Shown here piece after piece: positions 7,572 to 18,607 of a DNA stretch of 64,000 nucleotides. The first letter of the stretch is position 1. Each line of letters begins with the position of its first letter. The notes below the pieces were generated by a model. It made no database searches. It had not been told where the DNA came from and was given only the letters and a program-made list of their open reading frames with translations. The translations under genes were made by a program, and so were the position numbers. Source of the DNA: an uncultured Ruminococcus sp. GTDB taxonomy: Bacteria > Bacillota > Clostridia > Oscillospirales > CAG-272. The stretch spans positions 1 through 64,000 of the forward strand of contig CACZNC010000006.1 of NCBI GenBank assembly GCA_902782445.1. Direction: 5' to 3'.

Positions 7572-8500
7572 ACGCCGTCGAACTCGATCACGTCAGCTTC
7601 ACCTATTCCCGGAACATGCCCGGTGCCGTCCCCGCCCTCGACGACGTCAGCCTGAGCGTGAAATCGGGCGGCATCACCGGACTGATCGGACACACCGGAA
7701 GCGGCAAATCCACCCTTGTCCAGCTTTTGAACGGCCTGCTCAAACCCGACAGCGGGACGGTCCTTCTGGACGGACACGATATCTGGGCCGAGCCGAAGAA
7801 GATCCGCGAGATCCGCTTCAAGGCCGGGCTCGTCATGCAGTACCCCGAATACCAGCTTTTCGCCGAGACCGTGGCGGAGGATATCGCCTTCGGCCCGAAG
7901 AACATGGGGATCGGCGGGGAGGAACTGGACGCGAGGGTGAAGGAGGCAGCCCGTTTCGCCGGGATCGGGGAGGAGCTCCTCGGAAAATCCCCCTTCGACC
8001 TGTCGGGCGGACAGAAACGCCGGGCCGCGCTGGCCGGAGTGATCGCCATGAACCCGAAGATTCTGATCCTCGACGAACCCGCGGCGGGCCTCGATCCGGC
8101 GGGCAGGCGGGACATCCTCGGCGGCGTCAAGCGGTTCTCCCGGGAGAGCGGCACCACCGTCATCATCGTCAGCCATTCGATGGAGGATATGGCGATGTAC
8201 TGCGACGACGTCATCGTCATGGCCCGCGCGAAGATCCTCATGCACCGTCCCACGGCGGAGGTCTTCTCCGAAGCGGAACAGCTTGCCTCCGTCGGTCTGG
8301 ACGTGCCCCTCGTCACCCGGGTCGCGGCGGCTCTCGGAGAGCTCGGCGTGGATATCGGCCGGGACGTCTACACGGTGGACTACGCCGTCGGCAAGATCCT
8401 CGAGCACATCGGGGCCGCTCCCGTCAATTTTGAAAACGTGAAAGACGCCGCCGGGAAGAACGGGACCGGTGCGGCGGGAAAGGCCGGGGCCGAACATTGA
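7568..8500 (+). CDS. ecfA2: Energy-coupling factor transporter ATPase EcfA2
   Basis: Second ATPase of the ECF module, 310 residues. The start is the ATG overlapping the ecfA1 stop. Walker A GHTGSGKS is at 41-48, the Q-loop MQYPEYQLF near 90-98, signature LSGGQKRR at 145-152, Walker B ILILDEP at 165-171. YPEYQLF is the EcfA2-type Q-loop. It ends in a low-complexity Ala/Gly tail (about 20 residues) that is not needed for the fold. It overlaps ecfT through TTGA. Confidence 0.95.
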   Translation: MNAVELDHVSFTYSRNMPGAVPALDDVSLSVKSGGITGLIGHTGSGKSTLVQLLNGLLKPDSGTVLLDGHDIWAEPKKIREIRFKAGLVMQYPEYQLFAETVAEDIAFGPKNMGIGGEELDARVKEAARFAGIGEELLGKSPFDLSGGQKRRAALAGVIAMNPKILILDEPAAGLDPAGRRDILGGVKRFSRESGTTVIIVSHSMEDMAMYCDDVIVMARAKILMHRPTAEVFSEAEQLASVGLDVPLVTRVAAALGELGVDIGRDVYTVDYAVGKILEHIGAAPVNFENVKDAAGKNGTGAAGKAGAEH

Positions 8501-9324
8501 GATCCGATATCACCTTCGGTCAGTACGTGGAGGGCGACTCCCTCATCCACCGGCTGGACCCCCGCGTCAAGATCCTCATTTCCCTCGTCTTCATCGTGGT
8601 GATCTTCCTCGCCCGGAGCCTGACGGCCTTCGTCCTTCTGACCGCCGCCGCCGTCGTCTTCGTGCTCATGACGAAGATCCCGCCCCGGCTGATCCTCAAG
8701 GCCATGAAGCCGCTCATGTTCATCATCGTGTTCACGGCGGTCATCAACATCTTCTTCATGCCGGGGGACCACCTGATTTTCGAATTCCATTTCATCCGCA
8801 TCTACCGGGAGGGGATCGTCAACGCCTGCCTGATCGTGTTGCGCATCATGCTTTTGATCGTGGCGACCTCGGTGTTCCTCACCTACACCACCACGCCGCT
8901 GGCTCTGACCGACGCCCTCGAACAGCTTCTGAACCCTCTGAAAAAGCTCCGCGTGCCGGTCCACGAATTCTCCATGATGATGACCATCGCCCTGCGGTTC
9001 ATCCCGACCCTTATCGACGAGACCCGCAAGATCATCAACGCCCAGACGGCCCGCGGCGCGGATTTCACCACCGGGAGCCTGATCCAGAGGGGACGCGCGC
9101 TGATCCCGATCCTCATCCCCCTCTTCATCTCGGCGTTCCGGCGGGCGGACGAACTGGCGACGGCGATGGAGTGCCGCTGCTACACCGGCGGAGAGGGCCG
9201 CACGAGAATGAACTCCCTGAAAAGCGAGCCGAAGGACTGGGCCTTCTTCTGCCTGATCCTCGCGCTGGGAGCCGGGGTTGTCCTGCTCAACCGGTTCTTC
9301 CCGCTCCTCAACGTCACGATATGA
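8497..9324 (+). CDS. ecfT: Energy-coupling factor transporter transmembrane protein EcfT
   Basis: EcfT is the membrane scaffold linking the two ATPases to S components. The 275-residue product begins with TTG, which overlaps the ecfA2 stop, so translation is probably coupled. The usual early motif (SLIHRLDPRVKI) and several membrane helices are present, and the two coupling segments with Ala-Arg-Gly are seen at AQTARGAD and ATAMECRCY. The second motif normally reads AxxxRG; here it ends ECRCY, a common EcfT form. Confidence 0.94.
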   Translation: MRSDITFGQYVEGDSLIHRLDPRVKILISLVFIVVIFLARSLTAFVLLTAAAVVFVLMTKIPPRLILKAMKPLMFIIVFTAVINIFFMPGDHLIFEFHFIRIYREGIVNACLIVLRIMLLIVATSVFLTYTTTPLALTDALEQLLNPLKKLRVPVHEFSMMMTIALRFIPTLIDETRKIINAQTARGADFTTGSLIQRGRALIPILIPLFISAFRRADELATAMECRCYTGGEGRTRMNSLKSEPKDWAFFCLILALGAGVVLLNRFFPLLNVTI

Positions 9325-9343
9325 GCGGCGGGAAATCGCAGAT

Positions 9344-10156
9344 ATGAAACTTCTATGCAAGATCATGTTCGACGGATCCGGGTACGCGGGGTATCAGGCG
9401 CAGAACGACGAAGTCTCGCCGAAGCCTTCGATCCAGCGGACCCTGACCGCCGCCTTTTCGGAGGGATTCGGATTCCCCTGCCGCGTGACGGGGTGCAGCC
9501 GGACGGACGCCGGGGTCCACGCCACCGGATTCTGCCTCACCGCCGAGCCCGCCCGGGATCCCGGAGAATCCCCAGGGGAAGACTGGCTCCGCATTCCCGT
9601 GGGACGGGTGCACCGGGCGATGGCGCGGTTCCTGCCCCCGGACATCTCGATATGCGGGGAGGCAGCGGTCCCGGACAGCTTTCATCCCCGTTATTCTGCC
9701 GTCGGGAAGCAGTACCGCTACCGCATGACGGACGCCCCGTGGCGGGATCCCTTTTCGGACCGGACTTCGTGGCATCTTTCCGCGCCGGTCACGGACGGGG
9801 GATTCGAACGGATGGAGCGGGCGGCGTCCCTCATCCCCGGAAAGCGCGATTTCACCTCCTTCATGGCCGCCGGATCGAAGATCGCCGACGCCACCCGGAC
9901 CGTGACCGCCCTGACGGTAGAGCGGCGGGGGCATGAGATCACGGTCACGGCGGAGGCCGACGGATTCCTCTACAACATGGTGCGCATCATCGCGGGGACC
10001 CTCGCCGACTGCGCCCGGGGAACGCTGGATCCCGGATCCCTCCCGGACATCCTCGAAGCGAAGGACCGCTCCCGTGCCGGAAGGACCGCTCCCGCCCGGG
10101 GACTCTTCCTCTCCCGCGTCGACTATCCGTTCCCCATCGACTGGCGGTGCGAGTGA
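9344..10156 (+). CDS. truA: tRNA pseudouridine38-40 synthase TruA
   Basis: TruA isomerises uridines 38-40 in tRNA anticodon arms. The catalytic Asp is D55 in CSRTDAGVHA. Length is 270 residues, normal for the family. TruA often follows ecfT in Firmicutes. The chosen start (MKLLCKIMFDG) lies after a tiny ATG-initiated frame, MSGGKSQI, which begins inside the ecfT stop and ends overlapping the truA start (ATATGA). That mini-frame could pass ribosomes on by coupling. An upstream in-frame start inside ecfT is unlikely. Confidence 0.95.
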   Translation: MKLLCKIMFDGSGYAGYQAQNDEVSPKPSIQRTLTAAFSEGFGFPCRVTGCSRTDAGVHATGFCLTAEPARDPGESPGEDWLRIPVGRVHRAMARFLPPDISICGEAAVPDSFHPRYSAVGKQYRYRMTDAPWRDPFSDRTSWHLSAPVTDGGFERMERAASLIPGKRDFTSFMAAGSKIADATRTVTALTVERRGHEITVTAEADGFLYNMVRIIAGTLADCARGTLDPGSLPDILEAKDRSRAGRTAPARGLFLSRVDYPFPIDWRCE

Positions 10157-10202
10157 GCGGATTGAGCTTATCGAAATGAAGACACACTATCATTTATCAT
10201 TC

Positions 10203-10372
10203 CGCCGTTCTTTTTCTCCTTCAGCGAGGAGCCGGTTCAACAAGTTGAACGCGAGAACCAAAAAGAGGAACTTTTTTGAAGCAGTGGGTGTTCCGAGGTC
10301 TGCGGACCTCGGGTCAGGACGCTGTCCCGACACCTTGTGACCATTTTGAAAAAAGGTCGATCAAAAACTTTC
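10203..10372 (+). repeat. Hairpin-array repeat, copy B (forward)
   Basis: Stems visible are CTCCT-tcagc-GAGGAG-like, GTTCAACAAGTTGAAC, CCGAGGTCTGCGGACCTCGG, GTCAGGACGCTGTCCCGAC and GACC-attttgaaaaaa-GGTC. Compared with copy C the third stem has swapped A-T to G-C, and the last stem is different but pairs. The GGGGA/TCCCC hairpin of copies A and D is missing. The copy fills the gap between truA and the next gene. Confidence 0.85.
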
Positions 10373-10423
10373 CCGGCGGGTTCGTCAAACTCCCTGCGAC
10401 AACTCCCCGAAAGGACAATTCCC

Positions 10424-11635
10424 ATGCCTGAAGAAACCAAGCGGCGGCTGGCCGTGGCCGGTAAGATCGAGGCGGAAGTCAACCGCTATTACGCCCGGGT
10501 GGCAAAGCGGTACACTGCCGCCGGGGTGGTCTGCATGGCCCTGTTCCTCGTCACGATCTGCGCGATCTTCGTGTTCGGCTCGGACTATATCACCACCGAA
10601 AACCTCTCCTATCTGGCCCGGGATTTCGGGACGGCGGCGGACGAGGGCGGGCGCGATTTCGGCAAGATCGTCTACAACGGATCCTCGAGCACCCGGTTTT
10701 CCTGGTTCCGGGGAGGCGTCGCGGTCACGGGATCCGACTTCTACCGCTATTTCGACAAAAACGGGCTCTCGGTGATCTCCGAATCCCAGAGCTACGCAGA
10801 CCCGGTGCTCGCCCCCTCCGACCGGTACATGCTGGTCTACGATCTCGGGGGGACGGGATGGTCCGTCTACAACCAGCTCGCCCGGATCGTCAGCCGGGAG
10901 ACCGACGAGCCGATCATCGCGGGGGACATCGCCTCCGACGGATCCCTCGTGCTCGTCACCCGTTCGCGGGACACCCGGTTCGTGGTGGAACTCTACAACG
11001 CCGCCTTCAACCGGACGATGCTCAGCTACAAGGACGGCTACGTGCTCTCTGCCGCGATCTCGGAGAAGGGGGATCAGTTCCTCGTCGCCTCCGCGGTCCC
11101 GTCGTCCACTGACTTCGACTGCGAGATCGAGATCTGCCGCCGGGGAGAGGAGACGCCCCTCGCGAAGGATATGCTCTCCCATCAGATGCCCCTCTTGAGC
11201 GCGGCGGCGAACGGCGGTTTCGTGGTGCTCTGCGATTCCGCGGTCTGCTACTACGACGCCTACGGGATCCGGCAGAAAACCGTGTCCCTCACCGGCATGA
11301 CGCTGAAATACGCCGATATCCGCGGAGGTTCGGCGGCGCTCGTGGGACAGGTCAACGCCCTCGGGAGCGAATACCGGGCCCTGGTGCTCGACGCGGCGGG
11401 GGAGGTCCTCTGCGACTCGGTCCTGCGGGAGCGGATCGTCGGGGTGCGGATGGGCCGGAACACGAACGACGCCCTCGCCTATCTGAGGACCGCGGACAGC
11501 GTCGTGCGGATCCTCCCGGGCGGCGGAACGGAGACGTACCGGCCCGAGAACGGCGAGATCCTCGACCTCGTCCCCCTCAACGCCGGAGCCCTCCTCTGCC
11601 AGAAGACCTCGGCCTCCCAGATCTTCGACGACTGA
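10424..11635 (+). CDS. Membrane-anchored protein of unknown function, DUF5711-like
   Basis: The start MPEETKRR follows an AAGGA site; a more upstream ATG lies inside the hairpin-array repeat. The 403-residue protein has a cytoplasmic N-terminus, one membrane helix at about 32-53, and a long extracellular part with repeated short beta-strand blocks (for example GVAVTGSDFYRYFDKNG, SVYDNQ-type turns), like a degenerate beta-propeller. From memory it resembles the clostridial DUF5711 family, whose role is unknown. No catalytic motif is evident. Its nearest coding neighbour is the CvpA-like gene after a repeat island. Confidence 0.75.
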   Translation: MPEETKRRLAVAGKIEAEVNRYYARVAKRYTAAGVVCMALFLVTICAIFVFGSDYITTENLSYLARDFGTAADEGGRDFGKIVYNGSSSTRFSWFRGGVAVTGSDFYRYFDKNGLSVISESQSYADPVLAPSDRYMLVYDLGGTGWSVYNQLARIVSRETDEPIIAGDIASDGSLVLVTRSRDTRFVVELYNAAFNRTMLSYKDGYVLSAAISEKGDQFLVASAVPSSTDFDCEIEICRRGEETPLAKDMLSHQMPLLSAAANGGFVVLCDSAVCYYDAYGIRQKTVSLTGMTLKYADIRGGSAALVGQVNALGSEYRALVLDAAGEVLCDSVLRERIVGVRMGRNTNDALAYLRTADSVVRILPGGGTETYRPENGEILDLVPLNAGALLCQKTSASQIFDD

Positions 11636-11765
11636 GACTGAAAAGCAGTCCTTTTTTGGGAATCTGCAACGCCGGGCTCTCTGATCCGTCTGCGGAAAAG
11701 AAAATCCGCGGCGGGATGGAGTGCGGCGGAAGGATATGATTTGTATTTGAGGGATAAGGATGGAA

Positions 11766-11992
11766 GGGGACGCGCGGAAGGCAGCCGGAGAATCCGCCGA
11801 TCCCTCGCGTGCCTGTTCAAACTGCGGATTTGACGAGCTGAACATGACGTCAACCCCGCGCGGTCTCCGTTCATGCAGCCGAAACATGCGCAGGACAAGC
11901 CCTGCGGCCTCCGGCAGCGTTTCAGGCGCGCATTCGGCGTTGGACGCGTTTCCGTATGTCAGAAACCGTTTGTCCCACCTCGCGCAGATTTT
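11766..11992 (+). repeat. Island repeat, copy 3 (forward)
   Basis: Starts GGGGACGCGCGG and ends CCTCGCGCAGATT. The diagnostic hairpin is GCAGGAC-aa-GCCCTGC. No parS-like palindrome or MITE-like unit is seen in this island. The rest of the 11636-12120 gap is a 7-mer tract and unassigned sequence. Confidence 0.75.
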
Positions 11993-12030
11993 GAAGCGAT
12001 CATATCCGTAAACTCCAAAACTCTGCTCCC

Positions 12031-12096
12031 CAATTCCTCACTCCTCACTCCTAACTCCTCACTCTACCAGCCACCAGCCCCTAACCACTAACAACT
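12031..12096 (-). repeat. Stop-rich 7-mer tract
   Basis: CAATTCCTCACTCCTCACTC then CTAACTC words and CAGCCCCTAACCACTAAC. It ends about 20 bp before the CvpA-like gene, whose GGAGG ribosome-binding site lies just past the tract. Orientation is that of the right-edge tracts. Confidence 0.5.
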
Positions 12097-12120
12097 TCTA
12101 TCCCTTCCCGGAGGTACGCC

Positions 12121-12852
12121 ATGACGCTTGCCATTGATGCCATTCTGATCTTTACCGCCGTTTTCTGCGTCTGGGCGGGCGCGCGGAAAGGCTTTGTCCG
12201 CTCGGTGATGGGATTCATCTCCACCGTGGTCTCCGCCATTGCGGCTTATGCCTTTACTCCCGCTCTCTCCGCTTGGGTGGAGGAACGCTTCCTCAGAGAG
12301 CGGATCACGGACAGGGTACACGAATTTCTGAGGGCGATTACTCCGCCTTCCGACGGGAACGAATTATTCAACCTCGACAAGTTGATTACGGATTTCCCCG
12401 ACCGTTTCCGCGACACGCTTGCCAACTACCATATCGACGTCTCCGTTGTCAAAGACCTCATGACGGGGATCGACCGGGCGGGTGAGGAATCCGTGCGGAG
12501 CCTGTCCGAGCGGATCGCCGCGCCCACTTCCTCCGCCATCGCCTCCGCCGTGTCCTTCGCCGTGATCTTCCTCGGGGCCTTCCTCGTGATGACGCTCATC
12601 ACCGCTCTTCTGGACCTGATTTTCCGCCTTCCGGTGCTGAACGGGGCGAACATGTTTTTCGGGTTCCTCGTCGGAGTCGCGGAGGCCGCCGTGTTCGTGT
12701 CGGTGCTGGCTCTGGTGCTGTCCGTTCTGGTCCGCGCGCTGGGGGCCTTCGATCCGACCCTCTTCGGCGACGAGGCGGTGAACAACACCATTCTGTGCAG
12801 TTTCCTCGAGAAGCACAACATCTTCACGTTCCTCTCAGCGGTGCTGAAATAA
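12121..12852 (+). CDS. CvpA family membrane protein
   Basis: CvpA-like proteins are small integral membrane proteins linked to colicin V production and cell-envelope functions; the molecular role is unsettled. The 243 residues contain about four membrane segments: 1-20, 25-47 (SVMGFISTVVSAIAAYAF), about 136-165 and 172-200. The N-terminal half (ARKGFVRSVMGF) has the CvpA signature G-x-x-K/R-G-F. GGAGG precedes the ATG. It lies 57 bp before the ClpE-like gene. Confidence 0.8.
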   Translation: MTLAIDAILIFTAVFCVWAGARKGFVRSVMGFISTVVSAIAAYAFTPALSAWVEERFLRERITDRVHEFLRAITPPSDGNELFNLDKLITDFPDRFRDTLANYHIDVSVVKDLMTGIDRAGEESVRSLSERIAAPTSSAIASAVSFAVIFLGAFLVMTLITALLDLIFRLPVLNGANMFFGFLVGVAEAAVFVSVLALVLSVLVRALGAFDPTLFGDEAVNNTILCSFLEKHNIFTFLSAVLK

Positions 12853-12909
12853 ACCCGCGGGCTCCTGTCCGAAAACCGTTTTCTTCCAAAAATAAAGGAA
12901 TTCACATCC

Positions 12910-15186
<2,277 letters not shown>

Positions 15187-15332
15187 CCGCGGCGGAACAG
15201 ATGCCGGAATATCCGGGACTTCCCGGGAACTCCTCTTCCGGCGCTTTTCTCCCCGAAACGGAAAAGGCCCGGGAAAGACGACCGATCTTCATTTTTGAGA
15301 AGACCCAAGTTTGACTGTAATATGAGAACGCT

Positions 15333-18185
15333 ATGATTTCCTCAAACTCCTGGCATCTTCTTCTCGGCGGCGAGGTGCTGAACCTCCTCGGGACCGACAT
15401 GTTCCGGGGTCTGAACGCCGCGGAGGCGGAGAAGAGAAAGCATAAGGTCCGGGGGCGGGTCTGGCACGTGCGGAAGACCTCCGCTTCGGAAGCCGCCGTC
15501 GCCTCCCTTTTCGACCTTCCCACCGTCCTCCTCGCCACCGCCGCCGGGGCAGCCGCCCTTTTCGACAAACGCTTCGAAGCCGGAGCCATCGTCGCCGTGC
15601 TCGTCCTCGGAGCCCTGATCCGGACGGCGGTCTATATCCGCGCGAACCGCATCCTCGAGGACATGGCCCGGGCGCGCATCCCCGTCAGTTCCGTGATCCG
15701 GGACGGCAGGATCCTCTTGCTCCCCGCCTCCGAGATCGTCCCGGGGGACATCATTTTCCTCGAAGCCGGGGACACCGTTCCCTGCGACGGACGGGTCATC
15801 ACCGGCGACGATTCCGTCGTCAGCGAGCGGGGGATCACCGGCAACGACCGCCCCGTCCACAAATTCAACACCGTCATCTCCACCGAGGCGGAGAGCGGCG
15901 AGATCCCCTGCGAATTCCGCTCCAACATGCTTTTCGCCGGATCCCTCGTCCTCTCCGGTTCCGTCCGCATCGCCGCCACAGCCTGCGGGGAGGACACCCT
16001 CGTCTCCATGAAGCAGGGCGGGATCACCGTGGACGCCCAGAACGACTTTCCGATGGTCGCCCGCCTGAAAAAGCAGAGCCGCACGGTCTCCCTCGTCATG
16101 CTGGCGGCAGTCCTCGCGCTCTCCGCCCTTTCCCTCTTCACCGGGGACGGCATGTCCCTGCCCGACGTCTTCCTCGGCGCGATGGCAATGGCCGTGGCGT
16201 CCATGAGCGAGTTCTTCTCCACCATCGCCGCCATCATCCTCGCCGTCGCCGTGAGGAGAGCCAGACAGGGCGTCGGACCGGCGGAGGAGGGCGAGGAGGA
16301 GAAGGAGGGGAGCCGGACCCGCGTCCTTTTCCGCGATCCCTCCCGCATCGAGGACGTGGCAGCCCCCGACGCGCTGGTCTTCTGCGGATCGAACTTCTTC
16401 AAGTCCGGGCGGGCGGAGATCCTCGCCTACCGGGTCCGGGGAGCCTATACCGGAGCCGACGAAAAGGGGGAGGACCCCTCGGAACTGATCGGGCTCGCCC
16501 TCGCCGCCTCGACCGTCGCGGGAGGCAGGAACGGACTTGCCCCCGGGGATTCCCCCTCGAAAAAACTCCCCCGCCTCGCCGCCCGCCGCGCATCCCTCGC
16601 CGCACAGGCCGCGGACGCCTATCTGAGACGCACGGGACGCCGCCCCGACACCGCCTATGCCGTCGGCGACCACCGCGATTCCTCCGACCGGCTGGCCGCG
16701 GGCATGGAGATCTCCCTCTGCGAACGGGACGGGAATGTCTGGGCCGTCGGATGCGGATCCGTCGAGGACGTCCTCCGCTGCTGCTCCTCCGTCGAGCGCA
16801 GGGAGGGGACCGCAGATCTCGACCCCCGGGAAGCCGGACGCATCCGGGAGGAGACCGCGGAGCTCGAAGCTTCGGGCGCCCGCGTGCTGGCCGTGGCAAA
16901 GCGGATCTCCCCCTATCCCCATCTGAACCGTCTCGCCGTCCTCACCCAGGCCATGACCTTCGTCGGCTTCTTCGCCGTGTCGGTGGAGCCGGAGAGGGGA
17001 GCGCGGGAGAACGCCGAGATCCTCAAAAAGAGCGGCATCCGCCCGATCCTCTTCACCGAGAACCCCCGGGAGGATCTGAGCTACGGCGTCCGGCTGGGGC
17101 TGTTCGATCCCGACGCCCCCGTCATTCCCGCCTCCGAGTGGGACGCCGTCCGGGCAAGGGAGATCCTCGGCGATCCCGATCCGACGAAGGGGGCCGTCGT
17201 CGCCTTCGACACCATCGGGGACGCCTATCTCGGAAGCGCCTTCGCCCGGGCCATGATCTCCCTGGTGGGAGGCGGAAGGCAGACGGACGGAGAAGACGGG
17301 GAGGAAGAGCCCCCGGTGATCGCCGCGGTCGGCATGGAGGCATGGGACGCCGGCGCGCTCGGAAGGGCAGACTTCGGATTCGCCGTCGCAAGATCCCGTT
17401 TCCACGCCGTGCCGGAATCCATCGCCCGGGGTGCCGCCGTCGTCATCCAGCCCGCGGAAGGGGGAGCGGAAACGGACGCCGGATTCGGAGCGGGAGGGCT
17501 CGAGGGCGTGACGGAGGCCGTCCGGTCGGCAAGATGCGCCGTCACCAACGTGGCCCGCGCCCGGTTCTACCTCACCGCCGCCCAGACCGCCCGCCTTGCC
17601 GTCATGCTCGCCTCCGTCCTCGGATTCCTGCCCCTGCTTTCGGCGGTGCTGATCCTCGTATGGGGCCTGCTCTTCGACTTCGGCGCGGTGCTTGTCCGGG
17701 CCTTCGGTCAGGACGACGAAAAACCCGCCCTCAAAATCGGCAGGGAAGAGCGTGCGAAGGGCGACCGGTCCACCGTCACCGCCGTGGGGATGGGACTGGT
17801 CTGGGGCGTGTCCCTGGCCGCGGTTTCCGCCCTTCTTCTGCGCTCCCTCGACGCCGGGACCCTGATCCCCTCCTTCGCCGGAACGGATGCCGCGAACCGC
17901 GCGTTCCTCTCCGGGGCCGTTCTGCTCTCCGGCGCCGTGTTCTCCCTCGAATGCGGAGGGCGGAAGAGCCTCTTCACCCGCCGCGGATTCAACCCTGCGG
18001 AGATCCTCTTCGTCGCCGCCTCCCTCGTCCTCGCGGGATGGATCCTCTTCTCCTCCGGCGGAGCGGCTGTCTTCGGCGGATCCCCCTGCGGACCTGCCGG
18101 ATTCCTCGCCTTCCTCCCCGCCCTCGCCGTCCTCGCCGCATTGGAGGCGCTCAAGATGATCGAGGGAAGAATGAGGAGTGATTAG
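15333..18185 (+). CDS. P-type ATPase homologue lacking catalytic motifs (pseudo-ATPase)
   Basis: The 950-residue protein has the domain order of P2-type cation ATPases: cation-ATPase N-terminus, paired helices (about 62-102), actuator domain (PGDIIFLEAGDTVPCDGRV, 137-155), helices 3-4, a large cytoplasmic part and C-terminal helices. The key motifs are gone. The phosphorylation sequence DKTGTLT is CGSNFFKSG (351-359), the actuator TGES is TGND (169-172), and the hinge GDGVND is GMEAWD (667-672). The helix-4 PEGL region reads SMSEFFS. The frame is intact and codon usage normal, so it appears maintained rather than decayed. Start has a weak site. It follows clpE by 146 bp. A transport ATPase function is unlikely. 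Confidence 0.85.
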   Translation: MISSNSWHLLLGGEVLNLLGTDMFRGLNAAEAEKRKHKVRGRVWHVRKTSASEAAVASLFDLPTVLLATAAGAAALFDKRFEAGAIVAVLVLGALIRTAVYIRANRILEDMARARIPVSSVIRDGRILLLPASEIVPGDIIFLEAGDTVPCDGRVITGDDSVVSERGITGNDRPVHKFNTVISTEAESGEIPCEFRSNMLFAGSLVLSGSVRIAATACGEDTLVSMKQGGITVDAQNDFPMVARLKKQSRTVSLVMLAAVLALSALSLFTGDGMSLPDVFLGAMAMAVASMSEFFSTIAAIILAVAVRRARQGVGPAEEGEEEKEGSRTRVLFRDPSRIEDVAAPDALVFCGSNFFKSGRAEILAYRVRGAYTGADEKGEDPSELIGLALAASTVAGGRNGLAPGDSPSKKLPRLAARRASLAAQAADAYLRRTGRRPDTAYAVGDHRDSSDRLAAGMEISLCERDGNVWAVGCGSVEDVLRCCSSVERREGTADLDPREAGRIREETAELEASGARVLAVAKRISPYPHLNRLAVLTQAMTFVGFFAVSVEPERGARENAEILKKSGIRPILFTENPREDLSYGVRLGLFDPDAPVIPASEWDAVRAREILGDPDPTKGAVVAFDTIGDAYLGSAFARAMISLVGGGRQTDGEDGEEEPPVIAAVGMEAWDAGALGRADFGFAVARSRFHAVPESIARGAAVVIQPAEGGAETDAGFGAGGLEGVTEAVRSARCAVTNVARARFYLTAAQTARLAVMLASVLGFLPLLSAVLILVWGLLFDFGAVLVRAFGQDDEKPALKIGREERAKGDRSTVTAVGMGLVWGVSLAAVSALLLRSLDAGTLIPSFAGTDAANRAFLSGAVLLSGAVFSLECGGRKSLFTRRGFNPAEILFVAASLVLAGWILFSSGGAAVFGGSPCGPAGFLAFLPALAVLAALEALKMIEGRMRSD

Positions 18186-18240
18186 TGGCTAGTAGCTAGT
18201 GGTTAGTAGTTAGTAGACACTGGTGAGGAATGAGGATGGT
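18182..18240 (+). repeat. Stop-rich 7-mer tract, left edge
   Basis: TTAGTGGCTAGTAGCTAGTG and related words, then GTGAGGAATGAGGATGG. It begins exactly at the stop of the pseudo-ATPase. Between this tract and 18341 are about 100 bp with no gene. Confidence 0.5.
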
Positions 18241-18340
18241 CAGCAGTCAGCAGAACCGTGCGAGCTATGCCTGCAAAGGGAACGGTGGGTTGAACGATCC
18301 CTTTCTCCGCTTTCGAATCAAATCCGGAAAACGGTTCCCC

Positions 18341-18373
18341 AACTCCTCACTCCTCACTCTTAACTCCTAACTC
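18341..18373 (-). repeat. Stop-rich 7-mer tract, right edge
   Basis: AACTCCTCACTCCTCACTCT followed by TAACTCCTAACTCG, the reverse-orientation form, so the two tracts at 18.2 and 18.35 kb flank a 100-bp core in inverted orientation. The remaining sequence to 18484 has no feature I can name. Confidence 0.5.
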
Positions 18374-18484
18374 GTGTTTATATAAACTTCATCCCACAAG
18401 CTGAAAAACGGGGGGCGATGCAAAATCTTCGCTCCCTTTCCTCTTTTTTTATCAATTTTTTTGCCCTCTTTCGGCGCGAATCTC

Positions 18485-18513
18485 TTGATATTCCGGGAGA
18501 TTTGTTATATAAT
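18485..18513 (+). promoter_or_regulatory. Sigma-A promoter of mrp
   Basis: TTGATA (18485-18490) and TATAAT (18508-18513) are 17 bp apart. The leader to mrp is about 85 nt. This may also be the promoter for the first hydrogenase genes, since hydC starts 46 bp after mrp. Confidence 0.8.
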
Positions 18514-18607
18514 ATCTGAGAGTACCATGCGGATCCGCGCGCAAACGGCCCCGGCACCGGTTTTCGGCGCAGGCAGGAAGCCCGGATCCCGAAAGGAATG
18601 ATAACCT

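Noticed and set aside
12031-12096. Short tandem repeats that could suggest a CRISPR array
   Set aside because: The words are 7-8 bp, degenerate and contiguous, with no unique spacers of 30-40 bp and no cas genes. They match the dispersed 7-mer tracts.
15342-17405. Long minus-strand reading frame opposite the pseudo-ATPase gene, and similar ones opposite clpE, argD, etfA and hydA
   Set aside because: These are antisense shadows of GC-rich genes: they lack ribosome sites, have improbable Gly/Asp/His-rich composition, and the + strand frames match known families.
15333-18185. Annotation as a working cation-transporting ATPase
   Set aside because: The phosphorylation Asp, TGES and GDGxND motifs are all missing, so the usual catalytic cycle is not possible.
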